NCBI GenBank assembly: GCA_000310025.1
Contig: FN649749.1
Span: forward strand, 917,774 to 946,453
Direction of reading: 5' to 3'
DNA length: 28,680 nucleotides
Origin: Ectocarpus siliculosus
Taxonomy: Eukaryota > Sar > Phaeophyceae > Ectocarpales > Ectocarpaceae
Shown here: piece after piece, positions 1 through 9,360 of the stretch
Layout of the letters: each line of letters starts with the position of its first letter
Position numbering within the stretch: the stretch's first letter is position 1
Notes under the pieces: generated by a model
Database searches by the model: none
Told to the model about the DNA's origin: nothing
Seen by the model: only the letters and a program-made list of their open reading frames with translations
Position numbers and translations under genes: made by a program

Positions 1-41
1 TTCCCCCCCGCCCCCCCACCCCGCCTACCCCCCACTTGCAG

Positions 42-879
42 GCTCTCCGCCAGCACGTACCCCATCGTACCCCCCTTCACCACCAACGAGGAAGTGGCGG
101 CCCCCCCCGGGATGTCCATCACCTCCGCCGAGCTCGCGCTGGCCTTCTCCGGCCTCCCGGAGGACGACATGCACTCCGCCGCCGCCGCCGCGCACGCCGC
201 GCACGCCGCAGCCGCCGCAGCCGCCGCAGTAGGCGCCCCGGGCTTCTCGCCCCCGCTTCCCGCCCTCCCTGGCATCGGAACGGAGCACCTCGGGCGAGCC
301 GTTGCGCCAGCAGCCGGAACCCCGGACTCCGGCCCGGCGAAGAAGAGGCGCCGCGGATCGGACGGCAGCGCCACCCCTACCTCCGGCCCCGGCGTGGACG
401 CGTACGAAGCTTCGTCGGCAGCGGCTGCGATGGCGGCGGCGGCGGCTGCTGCGGCTCCGGCCTCGACCGTACAGTACGCGGACCATGCGGCGTACCACGC
501 GGCGCTAAGCTCCGAGATGATGGCGGGCTTGATGCCCTCGATGATGCAGACGATCGGCGAGCTGCCGCCGCCACCGCCGCAGCCAGCGGCGGCACCGCAA
601 GACGATGGGGCGGCGGCGCAGCCGCCGCCGCCGCTGTCTTCGGCTGAGGCTCTGGCGCACGGGTTCGTGCCGGTGCCCATGGTGTCGACGGCGCCGGCGC
701 CGATGGACACCTCCGGGCCGCCACCGCCGATGATGTCCGCGGGACCCCCCCCTGCCGCTTCCGCTGCTCCCCCCGCGGGTGCGGAGGCCATGCTGTCTTC
801 GCCCGAGGCCTTCGTGATGGCGGGCGCGGTGGTCCCGGCGATCGGGAGCAAGTGCGCTGTCGCGGATTGCGCGGCACCG
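42..879 (+). CDS. Gene 1, internal exon (first visible)
   Basis: The acceptor is CCCACTTGCAG ending at base 41 and the donor is CCG|GTGAGT at 880. The first base completes a codon from an upstream exon outside the window; the exon then runs in one frame and ends in phase 0. It reads from STYPIVPPF to CAVADCAAP. An ATG at 112 lies inside the exon, so it could be mistaken for the start, but the upstream frame is open and coding-like. Confidence 0.6.
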
Positions 880-3539
880 GTGAGTCTTTTTGTTTCTTTT
901 TTGACGCAATGAATCCATCTCTATCCACAGATGATGAGAGTCCAGGATGAGCTAGCAATGAGTGTTTGTTTTTTGCTGGGAGGAGAACAGGTCGTGCGTG
1001 CGTGCGTGTGTGTGTGTGTGTGTTTTTTTTCAGTAGCATCGACCGCGCTAACCGGCCGACTAATGAAAATAAGTCATTCTTGTAGCGGGATAACACAACG
1101 TGTGTGTGAGGTTTTGGACTTAAGCGGAGGTTGGGGTTTGTCTCCTCTTCTTTCTCGAGTGTTGGTGCGGGCACAAGCAGCGTGGGGCTTTTTGCACCTC
1201 CAGCTGCATCCACGGCTCGCGCCATTTTTGAAATGTCGACGCCTGCTGTGGACGGACGGAAGAGGTGGTCGTGCTGTGCTTTCGGTTGTGCGGCTAAAGC
1301 TAAAGCCTTCCGACTCCAGGTTTTTTGTTATTGTTGTTACGACGGCGACGTGTGATCCCTAGGGCGTGATTTGGTCATTCGGACCGGACCGTGGTGACGT
1401 CGCATCCCAAGTGTGTGCTTGGTGTCAACTTGGAGCTTCGCGACACCATCCCGAACGCGTGATTTTGTGGATTGTAGCTTCGCGACGCCACATCCCAAAC
1501 GAGCGCAGTGTTGTTATAACGGAGCGTCGTTCGCCTCCTCGAATAGTTGTGTTTTTCGTCCTCATGCACTCGTCTCTTTCCCTTCAATTTCCCCGTCCCC
1601 CACCCAACTATTTTATGTCCCGGCGCCTGCCTGCGGGGGGGGGCGCGAAATCAACAGGCTACTTTCGGGCACCCTGGACCGGGCCACGTCCCGACGCATT
1701 GCTTGACCCATTGCGAGGAGGGCATGCACAGGCTAGCGGCGGACGCAGACAGAGTTGCTCCCCTCCCGCTGGTTGCGCCGCCCGAAAACGTGAGCAAGCG
1801 GAGTCAACACCCGAGTACAAGGGTGGTCGTGTGCGTGTGTGTGTCTTTGTTGTTGGCATCGGCCGTGCTACCCGGCTGACCAATGAAAATACGTCGATCT
1901 CAGTACGGTGGAAGACAGAGAATGCTCCCAAAGGCCATGGTGTTTGTGTGTGTTTTCGCCCCATCTGTTCGGGCGCGACTTCATGTGTTCGTTATCTTTG
2001 TGACGTGTCACCGGGGTAACGCGTGAGGAAGATGATGCGCGACCATTTTTTTTTTTTTTTATGTCGTGTATGGGTTCAGTGTGGAATACCATGCAGTCAA
2101 AGTTCTTCCACGGGGACCTGATGAACATCGAATATGGTTAGGGAGGGCTACCGTCGAGACCCCTTGCTTGGGATGTGTGACGTCGGCTTTTCGTGGCTCT
2201 TGATGTGGTACCCATGGTATCTAGGCTTATGTGAGGCTGCGCCTGTTATGCTAGCCGAGACACACCCGTACATGTGGGAACATCCGCTGTTTGTTTCCCA
2301 TTCAGGAGCTTGTTGCCCACCTCTTTACATGCTGTCAGGAGGAACAGTCGCATAGTTTGTCGACACGTTGATTATGTGAGTTTTTTCGTTGTGGACTCTC
2401 TACTTTCCCTTCTGGGCAAGCGTTTTATCCCTTACCTTGCCTACGCTCTTTTTCATCTCGTTCGAAAGTGGTTCGTTTGTCTGCCGCAGGGCACGCGCAG
2501 GCGTTTCCCGCTTTTTTATGCCTGCCCATACCCGTGCTCTTTGTCGTCTCGCTTGAACATGGTTCGTTGGTCTACTGCAGGGCACTAGCAGCGTCCCCGC
2601 CGCTGAGCCAGTAGAGGCAGCAGCAGCAGCGGCAGCAGCGGAGGCGGAGGCGGCGGTGGCGGTGGCGGCGGCAGCGGCAGAGGCTGCGGCGGCTGCGGCG
2701 GCTGCGGCGGCTCCCGTGGCGTCGCTTGAGGCTGCTGCCACCGCCGAGCCCCCACCCGTTCCGATGAAGGTGGAAGAGACGGGGAAGGTCAAGAAGAACA
2801 AGAAGAAGGCGCGTTGTTGTTGTTGTTGTTGTTGTTGTGTTGTCCGTCAGTGTCGTTGGAGTTTGTGCCCCGCCCGATCGTAATAGATAGTGTCGCGAGC
2901 TCTTTTTTTGCCCCAAGCCAAGCCGCAGAAGGCCCGGCGAAATCTCTTGTTTTTACGTCCCCTACTTTTCCACCCGAGGGCTCACTCCGTTTGTGCACGG
3001 CGGAGGCAACCCTACCGTGATCGTGTCAGCTACGCACGACGTGAAGGAAATCAAGTAGAGAGTGGCTGCGGCGGTACGGGTTGTGGTGTGCTGTCCGGTG
3101 ACCTGTCCTTGCTGGCGGCACCTGTAGTGGGAAGACTTGGCCAATCCCTCTGCCGTCGTTTCACCGCTGTCGTTCCAGCCAGCTCTACATCCCCATCTGT
3201 CGGACTCAGCTCTTTTCTAGTGTTAGGACTGGGAATAGGGTTTGTTCCAGCCAGCTCTACATCCTCATCTGTCTCCTCGTGTGTCGGACCCAGCTCTTCT
3301 CTAGGGGGCTGTCGCGTTCAGCCTGACACGTGTCGTCGTCGCACACCCGCGTTCCCTCCCGTACCCTTGTCATGCCGACCCACCCACCGGCAATTTGATT
3401 TTTTTTTGTTGCGGCTGGCAGGGATCTCTTGTCTGTGTGTGTTTATCAGCTTGTCTGTCTGTCTGTCTGCCTGCTTGTGTGTTTGTGTTCATCAGCTTCT
3501 GTCTGTCTGTCTGTTTGTGTGTTTGTGTCTATCAGCCTG

Positions 3540-3582
<43 letters not shown>

Positions 3583-4023
3583 AATCAGTCTGTCCGTCTC
3601 TCTTTCCCCCTAATTCTCTCCCTATCTCTATCTGTCTGCCGCTCAAGTACTTCCACCAAAAAAGTACAACAGTACCGCGCTTTTACTCCAGAGATATTGT
3701 TTGTATGTGTATGTTTTGCTGGCATCTCTGACCCCCTCCTCCCTTTCCCTCCTCCTTTTCAGGGAACCGCAGCCGCGGGCGAGGGCATCATGCTCTTGGC
3801 AGGCGCGGTCGCCAGCCACACCGACCACAACGACGATGATGACGACGACGACGAAGAGGAAGAGGAAGCGGAGGAGGAACAGGCTCCACCCGACGCCGAC
3901 GCCGCTACTGCCGCCGCTGCTGCAGCGGCAGCCGCAGCCGCAGCCGCAGCCGCAACCGCAACCGCAACAGCAGCACCAGAACCAGCAGCGGCTCCCGCCC
4001 CTCCGGCTGTACCCGCCTCCTGA
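42..4023 (+). CDS. Low-complexity Ala/Pro-rich probable nuclear protein, 5'-partial, three exons
   Basis: I do not recognise the family. Exons 42-879, 2581-about 2808 and 3763-4023 join in phase 0 and end at TGA 4021-4023. The start lies outside the window, because the first exon follows a pyrimidine-rich acceptor (TTGCAG ending at 41) and its frame is open from there. Visible in the protein are several poly-Ala tracts, Pro-rich stretches, a basic cluster PAKKRRRGS near base 334 that looks like a nuclear localisation signal, a Lys-rich KVKKNKKK stretch in exon 2, an Asp/Glu run of about 15 residues in exon 3, and a poly-Ala/Thr tail. This composition resembles intrinsically disordered transcription or chromatin regulators, but no DNA-binding or catalytic domain is visible here. 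A role in the nucleus is inference. The exon structure is well supported by phase and composition; the function is unknown. Confidence 0.6.
1038..1078 (+). repeat. Intronic dispersed repeat, copy 1
   Basis: GCATCGACCGCGCTAACCGG and the following bases resemble 1858-1896 (GCATCGGCCGTGCTACCCGG...), including the shared AATGAAAATA. Both copies follow a GT-rich stretch, so the duplicated unit may include that microsatellite. The sequences match at roughly four bases in five by eye. Confidence 0.5.
1858..1896 (+). repeat. Intronic dispersed repeat, copy 2
   Basis: This is the diverged partner of 1038-1078, in the same orientation, again just downstream of a GTGTGTGT run. Origin unknown; it may be a remnant of an old transposed sequence or a local duplication. 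Confidence 0.5.
2421..2590 (+). repeat. Tandem duplication of a splice-acceptor region
   Basis: Bases 2421-2496 and 2511-2588 are diverged copies. Each has a pyrimidine-rich stretch, TCTCGyTyGAA, GTTCGTT(T/G)GTCT and then a CAG followed by GGCAC. The first CAG ends at 2489 and the second at 2580. The second is the acceptor I use, because its exon is open in the coding frame. The first gives a potential alternative acceptor 91 bases upstream. Confidence 0.55.
2581..2808 (+). CDS. Gene 1, internal Ala-rich exon (3' boundary uncertain)
   Basis: The exon follows CTACTGCAG and opens in phase 0 as GTSSVPAAEPVEAAAA, continuing with more poly-Ala and ending in a Lys-rich stretch. It must end in phase 0 to match the last exon. 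The candidate donors are AAG|GTCAAG at 2788 and a non-canonical AAG|GCGCGT at 2809. A GT at 2813 would throw the next exon out of frame. Just beyond it the sequence turns into a TTG microsatellite. Confidence 0.5.
3173..3303 (+). repeat. Two-copy tandem repeat in intron 2
   Basis: TTCCAGCCAGCTCTACATCC occurs at about 3173 and again at about 3245. Each copy is followed by a CATCTGTC and a TCGGAC(T/C)CAGCTCTT element and a CTAG. The second copy carries a short internal insertion. The period is about 72 bases. Confidence 0.6.
3430..3605 (+). repeat. (CTGT)n microsatellite
   Basis: Interrupted runs of CTGT with TTTGTGT variants; the longest pure stretch is about 3542-3582. It is intronic and non-coding. 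Confidence 0.8.
3763..4023 (+). CDS. Gene 1, terminal exon
   Basis: The acceptor is CCTTTTCAG and the exon is phase 0. It encodes GTAAAGEGIMLLAGAV, then HTDHN, a run of Asp and Glu, and a long poly-Ala with Ala-Thr alternation, ending PPAVPAS and TGA at 4021. Other frames through this stretch are also open (Gln/Pro-rich in one frame, Cys/Gly-rich on the other strand). That is expected from GCN/CAG-type repeats, and I rejected them. Confidence 0.6.
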   Translation, partial: GTAAAGEGIMLLAGAVASHTDHNDDDDDDDEEEEEAEEEQAPPDADAATAAAAAAAAAAAAAAATATATAAPEPAAAPAPPAVPAS

Positions 4024-5360
4024 GGGTCTCCGCTGTACAGCCTTGTGTGTGGTATGGCACGCGGGTCGTTCCGGGTGTGTGCGGGATTGGCGCAAAGCGT
4101 GCTGCTCGACGAGGGCGGACTGGCCGACCGAAATGTCGGGGTTTTGTGTTGCTGCGGTGGCGTGGTGGCGGCGGCGGCGGCGGCGGCGGCGTGGTTTGCT
4201 TCGTTGAAGCGTTGTACCGCGGGGGCAGGACGGGGACAGGCTGACGGAGTCAGCTGGACATCCCGCCCCGCCTCCGGTTGTGTAAGCCCTCAGCAAGGAA
4301 AATTTATCGGCGGTGGTTATATCACATTGGGGTTGAGATGTGATTGGCGTCCGTCACCGCCGCCTGGATGGCGATGGGCGCTTTGACTCGTTTCTCTTTC
4401 ACGTGTTGTTGCGTGGTCGTCTTGTTTTTTTTTTTTTCGTGCAAGGTCTGGACCTCTTTTTCCACTAGATTGTGGTCGGCACGACGCTGGCGACGTTTGC
4501 CCGGGCGTGTTGCGCTTGACCCGCGCGTAGAACGTATGAGGGGAGGCATTTATGTCCCCCGGGGGGTTGGAGTGAGGACTAGCAGACACGTGCCGTGTGA
4601 CATGGTTCATGGTGTCTTTTGTCCCCAAGTCTAGGACACGGGGCTCGACTTTTGCCCGTTCGCCGAAGGCCAGTCCTAATTTTTCTGTATAGCAGTCATC
4701 CGCGAGCGTGGCTGTATGTAGCTTGCTGTGTGTTAGCGTTAGCTATGCGGGTGTGCCAAGGAGGACGTATGGGTGGCGGCCCCGTGCGTCAATTGTAAAT
4801 CTGAGAGTAACACACGTACATCGTAACCTCAGCAAATAGTGGAGGATGCCGCGAATATTTTTCTTTTGTTCTTGTTGAGGGGTGGGTCAACCGACCTTGG
4901 TCTTCTGGATGTCTGATTAGTCCCGCGGCTCACCAGTTCCTTTAGTTGATTGAGGTCCTTCGGAGTGATCAAGATTTTGAGTCCCGAGGGCCTGCTGTGC
5001 TCCGTGTTTTAGTGGTCATCGAACCTGAGCGACTGCAGCAGGAACCGGTTGCTAGGTTAGGGGTGACTATGTCTGGAAATGGAAACGAGCAGCAGCATAA
5101 ACGCAGCAGCCGGACGGGGCTTTTCCGGCTTGTTGTTTTTCACTTCTCATTTTTTCGGACGTACGTAGTGAAAAATACGTCGGCTGCAGTACCATCTCTT
5201 TCTCTGCTATGCATGGTGGAGTTGTCATCAAAATAATTTGGAACGCTCCGCGGAACGCGCCACCTGTCATGCCGGAAGAAGGAACGCAGAGAGACACCTT
5301 CTTCTGCGGGGAGTTTTTTTTAAACTGGAGGGCGGGTGGTTACAGGAGGCGGGCGTAGAA
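4024..5360. other. Region without a visible gene (3' UTR and intergenic)
   Basis: The first part is probably the 3' UTR of gene 1. It includes a short GGC run near 4165-4190 and T-runs (about 4428-4438). No exon, RNA gene or transposon protein is recognisable on either strand. Confidence 0.4.
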
Positions 5361-5361
5361 T

Positions 5362-5535
5362 CTGTTGAGACCGGGGTGTCTGTGTTGTGATCCTGTTGAG
5401 ACTGGAGCCGTCCATGTTCCGATTCTGCCGAGGCTTGTAAGGGGCCTTCCATGTTCTGATCCTGTTGAGACTGGGACCGTCCATTTTCCGATTTCGTTGA
5501 GACTGAGGCCATCCATTTTCCGATTCTGTTGAGGA
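5362..5535. repeat. Minisatellite, about 32-37-bp units
   Basis: About five diverged units share CTGTTGAGACTGG, CCGTCCAT and a TTCCGATT or TTCTGATC junction. Unit starts lie near 5361, 5391, 5423, 5460 and 5492. On the minus strand the units give repetitive Ser/Thr/Gly peptide in more than one frame, so coding is unlikely. Confidence 0.7.
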
Positions 5536-5974
5536 GATCTTGTGGCTGTCGACGTTCCGTTTGTTAGCACGCGAGAGTACGGGCGGTACTTCGAAAGACT
5601 CCACTCGGAAGGCTAGGAGAGAGGGGCGCCACACGCACGAAATGGGGCAGTAGAGTTGGTGATATCGCTGATTGGGCGTATCTTTCAGAGGAACGCGTCA
5701 ATTTCGTATGAGGGGCGGTGGCGTGTCGTTGACCCCCGTGCTATGTATGTATCCTCTTGCCCTGAACCACTGTTTTTCGGCGTGGCCCTTCCTGCCGATG
5801 CATGCGTGCGGGGTTCAGGAGAGGTGGGTGCGGTCGGTTGTGGTGCGTTGTTGGCTCGTCCGCATGGTACACATCAAGTTGTAGTTTTTCTCTTGGAAAA
5901 CTCGGAGGTTTCTTCATGTTTTGGTAACATCACAAGTTTTGTTCAGCTCACTGCTAGCGAAGCATGTGCGCGTC

Positions 5975-6034
5975 TTTTTTTTTTTTTTTCTTAATATGAC
6001 ACAACGAATCCATCTCTATCATAGAAAAGAGTCT
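5975..6034 (-). repeat. Short poly(A)-tailed dispersed repeat, copy 1
   Basis: On the minus strand, CAGACTCTTTTCTATGATAG leads through AGATGGATTCGTTGTGTCAT to TTAAG and an uninterrupted A-run of about 14. The same sequence recurs at 7217-7277 with one difference. A specific sequence ending in a 3' poly(A) run is the signature of a 5'-truncated non-LTR retroposon or SINE tail. Outside the shared part the two copies do not match. Confidence 0.6.
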
Positions 6035-7216
6035 GTTTGTTTGGTGGGTGGCTGCGACGTTGATTTCAGTCCCCGCAGAAAAAGCCTCTAATTAGTCGTT
6101 GAGCAGTTTGCAGATTCATTCGTTCATCATATCCTCGGCGGTGTTTTCGTAGGTGCACCGTTTTAATTTCGAGAAAAGTGTGTAGACTACCCTCCTTTGG
6201 GTAGGGTTAGTATTGTTGTTGGCCTGTGACCACGGAAGGAAGGCGCCCGCCTCAGTTAGACCGGTACGGATATCAGAAGGGACTGAGCAGAGACCGGAAC
6301 GTTTTTTTCATGCGAAGACAACAACAACAACCGCTGGTCTGGTGGGATGCGCTCCCTTCTCGTAGCGTGCATCACGGACGACCCCGGAAGAATTTTTTTT
6401 TTTTGCTTCATCACTTAAAAGTCAGTGCTCACGCACGCAGCATTTCTGCCGTGAAGGAGCTCCAATCCGCGGTCGCACGAAGCGATTAACGGTTCCTCCC
6501 CCTGAGGCCTGAGGTCCCCTACCCACGAAGAGGGTTGTTGCTGTTTCTTTCTCGTCTAGGTCACGAAGTGAGACTGCCATGGCCTTCCCTGCGAGGCTGC
6601 TATGCCTTCCCTGCTTCGCCTGCTGCACAACGATTGACACCACAGCAACCAGCCGTTGGAGCGTCGCACTTTCTTCCCGGGCAAGCCTGAAGCAATGCAT
6701 CAAGAACTTGAGCACGATTTGTTACTGTAACCCGGTGAAAAGAAAACTGCCTCGTACACTAAAAAAACCTACATAACGGCCATTTGTGGCCCGCTAGAGG
6801 AAAATTAAGAACCTCAGCCTCGGCCATAACTATTAAATAGAGGTCCTCAGTGCGGGCGTATAAACTGTGTAACTCTGCTGCGTAGTATAATAGTTGAGAA
6901 ATTCCCTCCAATCGAATGGCTCGACCAGGCGTTCTCTCATCTCGCAACCAACAAGTGAACAGAAAAAAGTAACGGAATGACAGCAAGAAAAAGCGGGGAA
7001 AGGAACTCGGGTGCGGTATACCGCCGCCGCACGAGTCAGCAGGTGACAAGCGGCAAGTGGTGGCGTTTCGCCGAATCATTGTGGGGCATGCGGGGGTCAT
7101 TTCCGAGGCAGTTCTTATGCACCGTGGTGTCTCCGAAGCCCCGTGTGTTTCCATTGGTTTGTTACTGCTGTTTGCGATGTGGAGTCGCCAACAAATAACA
7201 AAGAAACAATTTACTG

Positions 7217-7277
7217 TTTTTTTTTTTTTTTCTTAATATGACACAACGAAACCATCTCTATCATAGAAAAGAGTCTG
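7217..7277 (-). repeat. Short poly(A)-tailed dispersed repeat, copy 2
   Basis: About 46 bases plus the A-run match 5975-6034; the visible change is GAAACC for GAATCC. A more diverged relative without the long A-run lies at about 895-945 inside intron 1 of gene 1. The unshared flanks suggest separate insertions rather than a segmental duplication. Confidence 0.6.
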
Positions 7278-7665
7278 AGACAGATTAGCAATGGATTCAT
7301 AGCGTCAGAAAGTACCTGTATGTCTACGATTTCCCAGACAGCATATAGGGACATCTCCCCTGCGGGTAACAGGCTCAACAATTTTGTTGTGGTATTATTA
7401 ATAGTCCATTTGTTTACTTCCGCATCATCTATTACTACCATGGTTGAAGGAACTGAAGAATCGATCAGCTTCCAAGGGCCCCTCGCGTGACGTTGCCAAC
7501 CGCTGTGTGTGTCCTTCGAGCGATGCAACCAACCGGAAGCATTATTATGTGCTCTGTGCCACTCTCCCCCCTCCCCCCTCTGACATGCGTTGCCCGGCAG
7601 AGGACGTGAGTACGTGGGTGCTTGAGTGATCGGAACGGAAATTAATCCAATTCCACGCGGAATAT

Positions 7666-7728
7666 TAGGCTGATCTGGACGAGAAATGTTCTTTTGCCGT
7701 TCGTAACGGCAACGTCCAGATCAGCCTA
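7666..7728. other. Compound hairpin (16-bp outer stem, 8-bp inner stem)
   Basis: TAGGCTGATCTGGACG (7666-7681) is perfectly complementary to CGTCCAGATCAGCCTA (7713-7728). Inside, TTGCCGTT (7694-7701) pairs with AACGGCAA (7705-7712) around a 3-base loop and stacks directly on the outer stem, leaving a 12-base bulge (7682-7693) on the left side. Twenty-four paired positions without a mismatch in 63 bases are unlikely by chance. It could be a structured RNA, a small foldback element or a DNA cruciform; nothing chooses between them. Confidence 0.7.
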
Positions 7729-8053
7729 TAGTGCCACAGTGGAGTAAATCCATGGTCACATGGTTCATCATGGCTCGTTGAACCGGTCCAACTGACCCCT
7801 CTCGTCCAATCTGGGTCGTCGATGGTCACGATGGGTTTGGTATTATTGTGTTTTTTTTTCATTTCGACTACCCCCCTCTGCCGACACCGAGGAGTTTGGG
7901 TAAATCCATCGTCGAAGTAGCTGCTGCCCGTCAAACAATCCCCAACTTGACCTACCCATTACAGTTCTGAAAGGAAGCGAACAACAATCAATCAATGCCA
8001 GCCCACCAATTTCAAAGTGGAAAGCAACTCCTTGTACGTACTGCCCCGTCATC
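7729..8053. other. Spacer upstream of the tRNA gene
   Basis: No gene is seen. It contains a run of eight or nine T (about 7850-7858) and ordinary sequence. Confidence 0.35.
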
Positions 8054-8124
8054 TCTCTCGTAGTGTAGTGGTTATCACACCAGCCTTTGAAGCTGGTACC
8101 CCGAGTTCGAATCTCGGCGAGAGA
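8054..8124 (+). tRNA. tRNA-Gln (anticodon TTG)
   Basis: This is a complete 71-base cloverleaf. The acceptor stem TCTCTCG/CGAGAGA is perfect over 7 bp. The D arm is 8063-8078 (GTG/CAC stem). The anticodon stem CCAGC/GCTGG encloses the loop CTTTGAA, with anticodon TTG at 8087-8089. The variable loop is TACC. The T stem CCGAG/CTCGG encloses TTCGAAT. The internal Pol III promoter is intact: the A box TAGTGTAGTGG at 8061-8071 fits the consensus and the B box GTTCGAATC is at 8105-8113. There is no intron and no encoded CCA, as expected for a nuclear gene. The charging identity follows from the anticodon (reads CAA). The first pair is U-A, so identity at the discriminator end deserves a check with a covariance model. 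Confidence 0.93.
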
Positions 8125-8130
8125 TTTTTT
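8125..8130 (+). terminator. RNA polymerase III terminator
   Basis: Six T residues directly follow the acceptor stem of the tRNA-Gln gene, the usual Pol III stop signal. Confidence 0.85.
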
Positions 8131-8777
8131 CATACCTTGCTTCTTTTTTGCTCGGTCACACAGCAACAGAGGGGGTTGAGTGATTGCGTCGGCAATCTTG
8201 CAACCTTCTGACGTTACGAGGTGTAGTTACACGGACCGGGATGTAGCTTCGCAGAATAACAATGTGGAAAGTGTTACAACTTTCGTGCGCACGCCAAAAT
8301 TCGACTTCACGGCCGACGAGGGAAAGGAACCAGCTGAATCCTTCTCGCGATAAAAAACACGGCGAGCACCGCAGATGGAAGGAGTAAAATACCACTCCTG
8401 TGCGGCTTTCCGTTCCTCCTGTTTGAGCCCGCCGGATGGTGTGTCAAAAATTGTACCGAAAGGGGTGGTAAGCGGACGTCCAGAATAAATGGCGTAAAAT
8501 ACAAAAAAAAGTCAATTCCCCGATCGCTGATGTCGGAACCGCATGCCTCGTTGGGATCGAGTGCTACAAGGCTAAGCAAAGCAAGCACGGTGGTCTTCAG
8601 AATGTACCTCCAGCATATCGAGCTTCAAAACGTCTGGTCGCGCTGATTGGCGATAGAAACGGATAGAGGGAGCCGTTTGTACTCTGCGATTGAGAATCAT
8701 GACTTTCTCCACACCGCATACTCTCGAAATACGGCGTGCTTGAACCCACACCAACCGAGCCTTTCTCGGAGAAGGAC
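8131..8777. other. Spacer between the tRNA and the inverted-repeat array
   Basis: No protein gene or RNA gene is recognised. An open frame on the minus strand starts in the repeat array and runs into this stretch to 8597; without a match I do not call it. Confidence 0.35.
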
Positions 8778-9302
8778 AGCATCTCTTCACGCGAATAGAT
8801 TGGCCGAAGCATTTGGAGGGGCAGGACGACGACGGCGATGTGATACTCCGCAGCTTGGTCGACAGCTACGACAGTAGCCTCGAGAGCATTGACTTCTTCC
8901 CCCGGACTAGCACCGACCGGTCCGTCAAGAGATTTTTCGACGCCGCGGTGCTTGCGTTCACCTTCGCCGGTAAAGTGCATGACTGCGACCGATCTCGACG
9001 TTACCCTCGGCCGCCTAAGGGGCTGGAAGAACGGGAGCGACGCCGGAGGTAGCCGGCGGAGGTTGAGGAGGATGACCACCATGAAGGCGAAGAGCAAGGG
9101 GTACGTCGGAGGCGACAAGTCGGGCTTTCGCGCCACCACCTCCCAGTGGGAAGAGGAGGGGCAGCTTCGACGAGTTTCGAAAGACAACTCTGCGCTGAGG
9201 GAGCAGGAACTAGTCGCCCTCCTTGCCGTGAGGGAGCGCCGAGAGTCCAATGTTGCACCAGAGAGCATCCTCAAACTCGGAGGAGGGCAGCATCTCTTCA
9301 CG
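8778..9302 (-). repeat. Array module A
   Basis: Its reverse complement aligns with module B from end to end, with shared stretches such as GGTGCAACA(T/G)TGGACTCTCGGCGC, CCGTTCTTCCAGCCCC and GGTCGGTGCTAGT. It starts and ends with the CATCTCTTCACG edge motif. Both strands keep long open frames. The plus strand shares MTATDLDV and GWKNG with module B. Confidence 0.65.
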
Positions 9303-9360
9303 ACACTAGATCAACCTAAAACATACCGGCCACCTCGACAGGCGTGCTGTGGTAGATCTC

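Larger units (their letters stand above)
880..2580 (+). other. Intron 1 of gene 1
   Basis: This 1.7-kb intron (GTGAGT...CTGCAG) is less GC-rich than the exons. It holds a diverged copy of the short poly(A)-tailed repeat (about 895-945), a GT microsatellite (about 996-1022), two diverged copies of a roughly 40-bp sequence (1038-1078 and 1858-1896), three short CATCCCA-containing repeats (about 1398-1502) and a duplicated acceptor region at its 3' end. No protein or RNA gene is seen inside. Confidence 0.55.
2809..3762 (+). other. Intron 2 of gene 1
   Basis: This intron of about 0.95 kb starts with a (TTG)n run (2814-2837). It has a tandem duplication (about 3173-3220 and 3245-3303, each with TTCCAGCCAGCTCTACATCC and ending near CAGCTCTT), then a CTGT-rich microsatellite (about 3430-3600), and a good acceptor CTTTTCAG ending at 3762. 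No gene is seen within it. Confidence 0.5.
5536..7665. other. Region without a visible gene
   Basis: About 2.1 kb of lower-GC DNA. Apart from two copies of a short poly(A)-tailed repeat, I see only chance frames of up to about 130 codons with no recognisable domain. Confidence 0.35.

Noticed and set aside
25-1225. Long minus-strand and alternative plus-strand frames over the first exon
   Set aside because: They are Arg/Ala/Gly-rich by-products of GC-rich GCN repeats. The frame with the acceptor at 41 and donor at 880 fits splicing and composition better.
3643-4296. 217-codon minus-strand frame
   Set aside because: It is rich in Cys/Gly/Arg from the reverse complement of CAG/GCC repeats and lies opposite a well-phased exon.
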